Origin: Luteimicrobium sp049844995
GTDB taxonomy: Bacteria; Actinomycetota; Actinomycetes; Actinomycetales; Cellulomonadaceae
Assembly: GCF_049844995.1 (NCBI RefSeq)
Contig: NZ_JBNCMC010000004.1
Span: 62,001 to 126,000 of the forward strand
Direction: 5' to 3'
DNA length: 64,000 nt
The notes below the pieces were generated by a model. The model made no database searches. It was not told the DNA's origin and saw only the letters and a list, made by a program, of their open reading frames with translations. The translations under genes were made by a program, and so were the position numbers. This document shows positions 58,170 to 64,000 of this stretch, piece after piece. Positions within the stretch are counted from its first letter, which is position 1. The number at the start of each line of letters is the position of its first letter.

Positions 58170-60569
58170 ATGAGCGCACCGACCACCGTCCGGTCTGACG
58201 GACCCACGCAGGAGCCGCGGGTCTGGCAGGACGCGACCCGCACCTCCGACGATCGCGTCGAGCACCTCGTCGAGCGCATGACGCTCGAGGAGAAGGTCGC
58301 GCAGCTCGTGGGCGTGTGGGTCGGCGCGGACGCGTCGGGCGGGGGCGTCGCCCCGCACCAGGCCGACATGACGGGGAACGTCCCGACCTGGGAGCACGTG
58401 ATCCGCGACGGCCTCGGGCAGCTCACGCGCCCGTTCGGAACGGCGCCGGTCGACCCTGCCTCCGGCGCCCGGTCTCTCGCGGCGTCGCAGCGCGACATCG
58501 TCGCCCGCAGCCGGTTCGGCATCCCGGCGCAGGTCCACGAGGAGTGCCTCGCCGGCTTCGCCGCATGGCAGGCGACCGCGTACCCGGTCCCGCTGTCGTG
58601 GGGCGCGTCGTTCGACCCCGCCCTCGTCCGCGAGATGGCGCGGACCATCGGGGGCTCGATGCGCGCCGTCGGCGTCCACCAGGGGCTCGCGCCGGTGCTC
58701 GACGTGACGCGCGACCCGCGCTGGGGCCGCACCGAGGAGACCATCGGCGAGGACCCGTACCTCGTCGCGACGGTCGGCGCCTCCTACGTGCGCGGGCTCG
58801 AGGACGCGGGCGTCGTCGCGACCCTCAAGCACTTCGCCGGCTACGCGGCGTCGCGCGCCGGGCGGAACCTCGCCCCGGTCGACCTCGGGCCGGCCGCGTT
58901 CGCCGACGTCGTCCTGCCGCCGTTCGAGGCGGCGCTGCGGCTCGGTGGTGCGCGCTCGGTCATGCACTCGTACGCGGCGGTCGACGGCGTGCCTGCGGCG
59001 GCCGACGCGACGCTGCTGACCGAGCTGCTGCGGGAGACCTGGGGCTTCGAGGGGACGGTCGTCGCCGACTACTTCGGCGTCCGGTTCCTCGAGACGCTGC
59101 ACCGCGTCGCGGCCGACCGCGCCGAGGCGTCGCGGCTCGCGCTCGAGGCCGGGGTCGACGTCGAGCTGCCCACGGTGGACGCGTTCGGGGTCGTCGCCGA
59201 CGCCGTGCGGGCGGGCGAGATCGACGAGCTCCTCGTGGACCGCGCCCTGCGCCGCGTGCTCCGGCAGAAGCTCGACCTCGGCCTGCTCGACGCCGACTGG
59301 TCGCCCGACGCGCCGCTCGCGGGCCTCGACGACCTGACGCTCGACGAGCCCGCCGCCCGCGAGCTCGCGCTCCGGCTCGCCCGCGAGTCCGTCGTGCTGC
59401 TGGCGAACGGCGCCTCCGACGCCGACGGCGCGCCCGCGCTCCCGCTCGCGCCGTCCACCCGGCTCGCCGTCGTCGGGCCGCTCGCGGCGGACCCGATGGC
59501 GATGCTGGGCTGCTACTCGTTCCCCGCGCACGTCGGGGCCCAGCACCCCGAGGTGCCGATCGGCATCGAGATCCCCACGGTCGCCGACGAGCTGCGCGCG
59601 CGGTTCGCGGAGGTGAGCGTCCACGCCGGCTGCGGCGTCACCGACCCGTCCCGCGAGGGCTTCGCCGCGGCCATCGACGCCGCCCGTGACGCCGACGTCT
59701 GCGTCGCTGTGGTCGGCGACCGGGCCGGCCTGTTCGGCCGCGGGACCTCCGGCGAGGGCTGCGACGCCGAGGACCTGCGCCTCCCGGGCGTCCAGGCCGA
59801 GCTGCTCGACGCGCTCCTCGCGACGGGCACGCCGGTCGTCGTCGTGCTGCTGACCGGGCGGCCGTACGCGCTGGGCGAGGTCGCCGGCCGCGCCGCCGCG
59901 ATCGTCCAGGGGTTCTTCCCCGGCCAGCGGGGTGGCCAGGCCGTCGCCGAGGTGCTCGCGGGCGAGACCAACCCGTCCGGGCGGCTCCCGGTGAGCGTCC
60001 CCGCCCACCCCGGCGGTCAGCCCGGCACGTACCTCGCGGAGCCGCTCGCCCGCCGGACCGGGGTCTCCTCGGTCGACCCGACGCCCCTCTACCCGTTCGG
60101 GCACGGCCTGTCCTACACGCGCTTCGCCTGGGACGACGCCCACCTCGACGACGCGACCTGGGCCACCGACGGCGAGACCCGGGTCCGCCTCACCGTGCGC
60201 AACACGGGGGAGCGGGCCGGCACCGACGTCGTCCAGCTCTACCTGCACGACCCGGTCGCGCAGCGCGTGCAGCCCGAGGTCCGCCTCGTCGGGTACGCCC
60301 GCGTCGACCTCGGGCCCGGCGAGAGCGCGGACGTCGAGCTCACGCTCCACGCCGACCTCACGTCCTTCACCGGCCGGCGGGGCGTGCGCGTCGTCGAGCC
60401 GGGAGACGTCGAGCTCCGGCTCGCCCGGTCGAGCGCCGACGTCGTCGCGACGCTCGCCGTCCGCCTCACCGGGCCCGAGCGCGAGGTCGGGCACGGGCGC
60501 CGGCTCGTGAGCGACGTCGTCGTGCAGCCCAGCCCGACCCGCAGCGACCCTCAGGAGGTGACCGCATGA
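58170..60569 (+). CDS. Glycoside hydrolase family 3 beta-glucosidase/xylosidase
   Basis: The protein has 799 residues. The catalytic barrel (about 30-330) has LKHFAGYAASRAGRNLAPVDL and nucleophile Asp in VVADYFGVRF (near 300). The second alpha/beta domain (about 390-600) begins SVVLLANGASD, and a fibronectin type III-like domain closes it (VRLTVRNTGERAGTDVVQLYLHD). There is no signal peptide, so it cleaves imported beta-linked gluco- or xylo-oligosaccharides in the cytosol. QVHEECLAGF resembles xylosidase-type members. The stop overlaps the next gene. Confidence 0.92.
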   Translation: MSAPTTVRSDGPTQEPRVWQDATRTSDDRVEHLVERMTLEEKVAQLVGVWVGADASGGGVAPHQADMTGNVPTWEHVIRDGLGQLTRPFGTAPVDPASGARSLAASQRDIVARSRFGIPAQVHEECLAGFAAWQATAYPVPLSWGASFDPALVREMARTIGGSMRAVGVHQGLAPVLDVTRDPRWGRTEETIGEDPYLVATVGASYVRGLEDAGVVATLKHFAGYAASRAGRNLAPVDLGPAAFADVVLPPFEAALRLGGARSVMHSYAAVDGVPAAADATLLTELLRETWGFEGTVVADYFGVRFLETLHRVAADRAEASRLALEAGVDVELPTVDAFGVVADAVRAGEIDELLVDRALRRVLRQKLDLGLLDADWSPDAPLAGLDDLTLDEPAARELALRLARESVVLLANGASDADGAPALPLAPSTRLAVVGPLAADPMAMLGCYSFPAHVGAQHPEVPIGIEIPTVADELRARFAEVSVHAGCGVTDPSREGFAAAIDAARDADVCVAVVGDRAGLFGRGTSGEGCDAEDLRLPGVQAELLDALLATGTPVVVVLLTGRPYALGEVAGRAAAIVQGFFPGQRGGQAVAEVLAGETNPSGRLPVSVPAHPGGQPGTYLAEPLARRTGVSSVDPTPLYPFGHGLSYTRFAWDDAHLDDATWATDGETRVRLTVRNTGERAGTDVVQLYLHDPVAQRVQPEVRLVGYARVDLGPGESADVELTLHADLTSFTGRRGVRVVEPGDVELRLARSSADVVATLAVRLTGPEREVGHGRRLVSDVVVQPSPTRSDPQEVTA

Positions 60570-61621
60570 GCCTGCAGGACCCCGTCAGCCTGACGTCGGA
60601 CCCCGAGCTCGCCGACGTCCCGCTCACGCCCCCGCGCGTGCCCGGCAGGCCCCCGCGCAACGGGGCGCCCGACGGCAGGGACAGGCCGAGCCGCGAGCAG
60701 CGGCTGCGCATGCAGGGCAAGACCTCGTGGCGCGTCGCCCTGCGGCGCGACTGGCGGCTCTACACGTTCCTCGTGCTGCCGCTGGTCTTCCTGCTCGTCT
60801 TCAAATACGTGCCGATGGCCGGGAACGTCATCGCGTTCCGCAAGTTCCGGCCCGGCGGCAACCCGTTCGGGGACGAGTGGGTCGGGTTCCACTACTTCGA
60901 CCAGTTCATCCACAACCAGCAGTTCTGGACGGTGTTCTGGAACACGGTGATCCTCGGCGGGCTCACGCTGGCGATCTGCTTCCCGCTGCCGATCGTTCTG
61001 GCGCTCATGCTCAACGAGCTCCGGTCGCGACGGTTCAAGAAGGTCGTCCAGACGATCACGTACCTGCCGCACTTCATGTCGATCGTCATCGTGGCCGGCA
61101 TCGTCCTGCAGCTCGTGTCCGTCGACGGCACCGTGAACCAGGTGGTCCGCGCGGTCGGCGGGGACGCGATCCCGTTCATGCAGGAGCCGGGCTGGTTCCG
61201 GTCGATCTACGTCAGCTCGGAGGTCTGGCAGACCGTCGGCTGGGGCACGATCCTCTACCTCGCCGCGCTGACCACCGTCGACGACCAGCTCTACGAGGCC
61301 GCCCGGATCGACGGCGCGAACCGCTGGCAGCAGACGTGGCACGTCACCCTGCCCGGGATCCGGCCCACGATGATGGTCCTCCTCATCCTCAACATCGGCT
61401 CCTTCATGGCCGTGGGATTCGAGAAGGTCCTGCTGCTGCAGAACCCGCTCATCTACTCGACCGCCGACGTCATCTCGACCTACCTGTACCGGGTGGGCAT
61501 CCAGTCCGCGCAGTTCTCGTACGCGGCCGCGATCGGCCTGTTCGAGTCCGTCATCGGCCTGGTCCTCGTCCTCAGCGCGAACTTCGCGTCGCGCCGCCTG
61601 GTTGGAGCCTCCCTGTGGTGA
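60566..61621 (+). CDS. Oligosaccharide ABC permease (LplB-type)
   Basis: The protein has 351 residues. A long soluble N-terminus of about 50 residues precedes six transmembrane segments (YTFLVLPLVFLLVFKYVPMAGNVIAFRKF). The EAA loop is QLYEAARIDGANRWQQTWHVTLPGIRPTM. It is close to the LplB/YtcP class of oligosaccharide importers. ATG 60566 overlaps the GH3 stop by 4 bases. Confidence 0.92.
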   Translation: MSLQDPVSLTSDPELADVPLTPPRVPGRPPRNGAPDGRDRPSREQRLRMQGKTSWRVALRRDWRLYTFLVLPLVFLLVFKYVPMAGNVIAFRKFRPGGNPFGDEWVGFHYFDQFIHNQQFWTVFWNTVILGGLTLAICFPLPIVLALMLNELRSRRFKKVVQTITYLPHFMSIVIVAGIVLQLVSVDGTVNQVVRAVGGDAIPFMQEPGWFRSIYVSSEVWQTVGWGTILYLAALTTVDDQLYEAARIDGANRWQQTWHVTLPGIRPTMMVLLILNIGSFMAVGFEKVLLLQNPLIYSTADVISTYLYRVGIQSAQFSYAAAIGLFESVIGLVLVLSANFASRRLVGASLW

Positions 61622-62550
61622 CCGAGACGACCACCCCCGACGTGTCCGCCGTGCGGACCGTCACCACCGCCGGCGTCGTGAAGGACACGCGCGGCTACGC
61701 GATCTTCCGCGTCGTCAACGCGGTCGTGCTGACGCTCATCGCAGCGATCACGCTCTACCCGTTCGTCAACCTGGTCGCGAAGTCGTTCTCGTCCGAGGGC
61801 TACATCGCGGCCGGGAAGGTGAACCTCGTCCCGCGCGGGTTCAACCTCACGACGTTCAACGCCGTCGTCAGCGACCCGATGTTCTGGACCAACTACAAGA
61901 ACACGGTCGTGTACACCGTCGTCGGGACCGTCATCGCGATGGCCCTCACCACGACGTACGCGTACGCGCTGAGCCGCACCAACCTCAAGGGGCGCGGGTT
62001 CTTCACGGGGATCGCGCTCTTCACGATGTTCTTCGGCGGCGGCCTGATCCCCAACTACATCCTCGTCGCGAACGTGCTCCACATGAGGAACACGATGTGG
62101 GCGATCGTCCTGCCGGGCGCGATCTCCGTGTTCAACCTGCTCGTCATGAAGTCGTTCTTCGAGAACTTCCCGGCGGAGCTCGAGGAGGCCGCCGCGCTCG
62201 ACGGGATGACGACGTACGGGGTGTTCCTCAAGATCGTCCTGCCGCTGTCCAAGGCCGTGCTCGCGACCATGACCCTGTTCTACGCGGTGAGCATGTGGAA
62301 CTCGTGGTTCGGGGCGTTCCTGTACCTCGACAAGAAGGACCTGTTCCCGGTCACCGTCTACCTGCGCAACCTCATCGCGGCGACCACCGGCTCGCAGGAG
62401 ATCACCGGTTCCCAGGACAACGCCGTCCAGATCGGCGCCAACGTCCAGTCGGTGACGATGCTCCTCACCGTCCTGCCGATCGTCTGTCTCTACCCGTTCG
62501 TCCAGAAGTACTTCGTCTCGGGCGTGATGCTCGGCTCCGTCAAGGGCTGA
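61618..62550 (+). CDS. Oligosaccharide ABC permease (LplC-type)
   Basis: The protein has 310 residues. It has six transmembrane segments (VVNAVVLTLIAAITLYPFVNL, ALFTMFFGGGLIPNYILVANVLHM) and the EAA loop ELEEAAALDGMTTYGVFLKIVLPLSKAVL. The family often contains the FGGGLIPNY element seen here. The GTG overlaps the previous stop by 4 bases. It pairs with the LplB-type permease. Confidence 0.92.
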   Translation: MTETTTPDVSAVRTVTTAGVVKDTRGYAIFRVVNAVVLTLIAAITLYPFVNLVAKSFSSEGYIAAGKVNLVPRGFNLTTFNAVVSDPMFWTNYKNTVVYTVVGTVIAMALTTTYAYALSRTNLKGRGFFTGIALFTMFFGGGLIPNYILVANVLHMRNTMWAIVLPGAISVFNLLVMKSFFENFPAELEEAAALDGMTTYGVFLKIVLPLSKAVLATMTLFYAVSMWNSWFGAFLYLDKKDLFPVTVYLRNLIAATTGSQEITGSQDNAVQIGANVQSVTMLLTVLPIVCLYPFVQKYFVSGVMLGSVKG

Positions 62551-62615
62551 GCGCAGGTCCGCACCTTCCCGACTCCCACCGTCGAACGACGACGTTCAAC
62601 CCCTCAAGGAGAATG

Positions 62616-64000
62616 ATGCGAAACATCCGCAGGCGGACCGCCGCCGTGGCGACCCTCGCCACCCTCGCGCTCGCGCTGACCGCGTGCAGCTCGGGTGGCG
62701 GTGACGACGACAAGGGCTCGGACGGCTCCTCGGGGACCGCGTCCATCGACGACGCCCACTCGAAGGGCGCCATGGCCGACTTCAAGGCCGGCAGCACGTT
62801 CAAGGCGTCGGAGCCCGTCGAGTTCTCGATGCTCTACCGTGACCACCCGAACTACCCGGTCAAGAACGACTGGTCGATCTTCCAGCAGCTGAAGACGAAC
62901 CAGAACGTCAGCTTCAAGCGCACCGACGTGCCCCTCGCCGACTGGGACAAGAAGAAGGCGCTGCTCATCGGCGCCGGCGACACCCCCGAGATCGTCTCGG
63001 TGACGTACCCCGGCCAGGAGACGCAGTTCGTGTCGGGCGGCCAGCTGCTGCCCGTGTCGGACTACGTCCAGTACATGCCGAACTTCGAGCAGAAGATCAA
63101 GGACTGGGGGCTCCAGGAGGAGCTCGACACCCATCGTCAGGCCGACGGCAAGTACTACATCCTGCCGGGCGTGCGCGAGGTGCCGGACGTGCAGTACTCC
63201 GTCGTCGTCAACGACGCGATGTGGCAGAAGGCCGGGATCACCACCGACCCGGCCACCTGGGACGAGTTCGCGCAGGACCTGAAGAAGGTCAAGGACGCGA
63301 ACAACCTCAAGTACGCGATGTCGGACCGGTGGACCGACACGACGACGCTCGGCGCGTTCCTCCAGACGGCGTCTGCCGGGTTCAACACGGCCGCAGGCTG
63401 GGGCTACTCCAACACCTGGTTCAACGAGGACACGAAGAAGTTCGAGCTGACCGGCATCAGCGACAACTACAAGCAGCTCGTCACCTACGCGGCGGGACTC
63501 GTGTCGTCGGGCGTGCTCGACCCCGAGATCACGCAGAGCGACGACCAGGCGACCCAGAAGTTCATCACCGGGCAGTCCGCGGCGATCTCCGGCAACACGC
63601 AGGAGATCACGTCGTACCGGACCAAGGTCAAGGACGCCAAGGGCGACATGACCATGCACATGATCACCATCCCCGACGGTCCTGCCGGCAACTACATCGC
63701 GGGCGGCCGCCTGTCCTCGGGCCTGATGGTCTCCGCCGACGCCGCGAAGGACCCGCACTTCAAGGCGCTGCTGCAGTACATCGACTGGCAGTACTACTCC
63801 GACCAGGGCATGGAGTTCGCCCAGTGGGGCGTCGAGGGCACGACCTTCGCGAAGGCGTCCGACGGCACGCGGACCCTCGCCAAGGACGTCGACTGGAACG
63901 GCCTCAACGCGGGCGCGTCCAAGCAGCTCAACGCCGACTTCGGCTACAGCAACGGCGTCTTCCTGCTCGCGAACGGGTCGTCGAAGGACCTGCTCCAGTC
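62616..64000 (+). CDS. Oligosaccharide-binding lipoprotein, 3' end cut by window
   Basis: At least 461 residues are present with no stop by 64000. The lipoprotein signal ends LALALTAC (lipobox), then SSGGGDDDKGSDG. It is an LplA/YtcQ-type solute-binding protein (EPVEFSMLYRDHPNYPVKNDWSIFQQL, ADGKYYILPGVREVPDVQYSVVVNDAMWQKAG, GGRLSSGLMVSADA). The start was set at the second of two adjacent ATGs because AAGGAG is 4 bases upstream of it and only 1 base from the first. It serves the two permeases before it, 65 bases downstream of them. Confidence 0.93.
   Translation, partial: MRNIRRRTAAVATLATLALALTACSSGGGDDDKGSDGSSGTASIDDAHSKGAMADFKAGSTFKASEPVEFSMLYRDHPNYPVKNDWSIFQQLKTNQNVSFKRTDVPLADWDKKKALLIGAGDTPEIVSVTYPGQETQFVSGGQLLPVSDYVQYMPNFEQKIKDWGLQEELDTHRQADGKYYILPGVREVPDVQYSVVVNDAMWQKAGITTDPATWDEFAQDLKKVKDANNLKYAMSDRWTDTTTLGAFLQTASAGFNTAAGWGYSNTWFNEDTKKFELTGISDNYKQLVTYAAGLVSSGVLDPEITQSDDQATQKFITGQSAAISGNTQEITSYRTKVKDAKGDMTMHMITIPDGPAGNYIAGGRLSSGLMVSADAAKDPHFKALLQYIDWQYYSDQGMEFAQWGVEGTTFAKASDGTRTLAKDVDWNGLNAGASKQLNADFGYSNGVFLLANGSSKDLLQ

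Noticed and set aside
1..64000. tRNA, rRNA, CRISPR arrays, insertion sequences, integrases or attachment sites
   Set aside because: No cloverleaf, rRNA segment, regularly spaced repeat array, transposase or integrase frame was recognised on either strand.

Overview
The window is chromosomal DNA of a high-GC actinomycete, most likely from the Cellulomonadaceae/Promicromonosporaceae group (Cellulomonas, Cellulosimicrobium, Isoptericola and relatives). This rests on the very high G+C content, heavy use of GTG starts and 4-base ATGA/GTGA overlaps, several apparently leaderless promoters, a GlnR-type orphan regulator, a DUF2510 protein and several carbohydrate-uptake loci. The family-level placement is inference. 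I saw no rRNA, tRNA, CRISPR array, prophage or insertion sequence. The window cuts a gene at each end.

Layout. 1-1.6 kb: an aldo/keto reductase (cut at base 1) and a small heat-shock protein with a HAIR-like HspR site. 1.9-11.4 kb: a co-directional ter (tellurite/stress) cluster with four TerD paralogues, a TerC-like membrane protein (DUF475), TelA, two unrecognised ter-linked proteins, a TerD-like protein, a HAD-phosphoribosyltransferase fusion and a second phosphoribosyltransferase. 11.5-21.3 kb: a secreted HNH nuclease and a DUF2510 protein that share a C-terminal module; glnR overlapping an alpha/beta hydrolase; a thioredoxin/DUF4395 pair; an OhrR-like regulator with a double palindrome; GAPDH; a GlxA-type regulator; and three small proteins. 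21.5-33.5 kb: an ECF sigma/anti-sigma fusion, a DsrE-like protein, nitrobindin-like and YgfZ proteins, a FUSC exporter, a VapBC pair, asparaginase, dtd, a LAETG surface protein, a DUF4012 protein and a tandem universal stress protein. 33.7-36.3 kb: clpC. 36.6-45.2 kb: an eight-gene operon for uptake and catabolism of amino sugars and muropeptides. 45.3-48.3 kb: an NAD-dependent epimerase-like protein, a glycosyltransferase and a uridine-kinase-like protein, all on the minus strand. 48.4-54.8 kb: a phosphonate-type ABC importer (PhnD-PhnC-PhnE-PhnE) with a HAD phosphatase, a metallophosphoesterase and an RpiR regulator. 54.8-56.5 kb: a minus-strand oxidoreductase operon. 56.8-64 kb: a LacI regulator divergent from a GH3 glycosidase/oligosaccharide ABC operon that runs off the end.

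How the genes work together. The ter cluster looks like an envelope and metal-stress module carrying a reduced version of the nucleotide-like biosynthetic arm known for ter systems. In the 36.6-45.2 kb operon, an ABC importer brings in GlcNAc-MurNAc fragments, a cytosolic NagZ-like enzyme splits them, AnmK and a BadF-type kinase phosphorylate the sugars, MurQ removes lactate from MurNAc-6-phosphate, and a MurR/RpiR regulator probably senses that intermediate. The phosphonate-type operon has no C-P lyase but encodes two phosphatase-like enzymes, so its substrate is more likely a phosphate ester or phosphite than a phosphonate broken down by C-P lyase. Both sugar importers lack their own ATPase and presumably use a shared MsiK-type ATPase encoded elsewhere.
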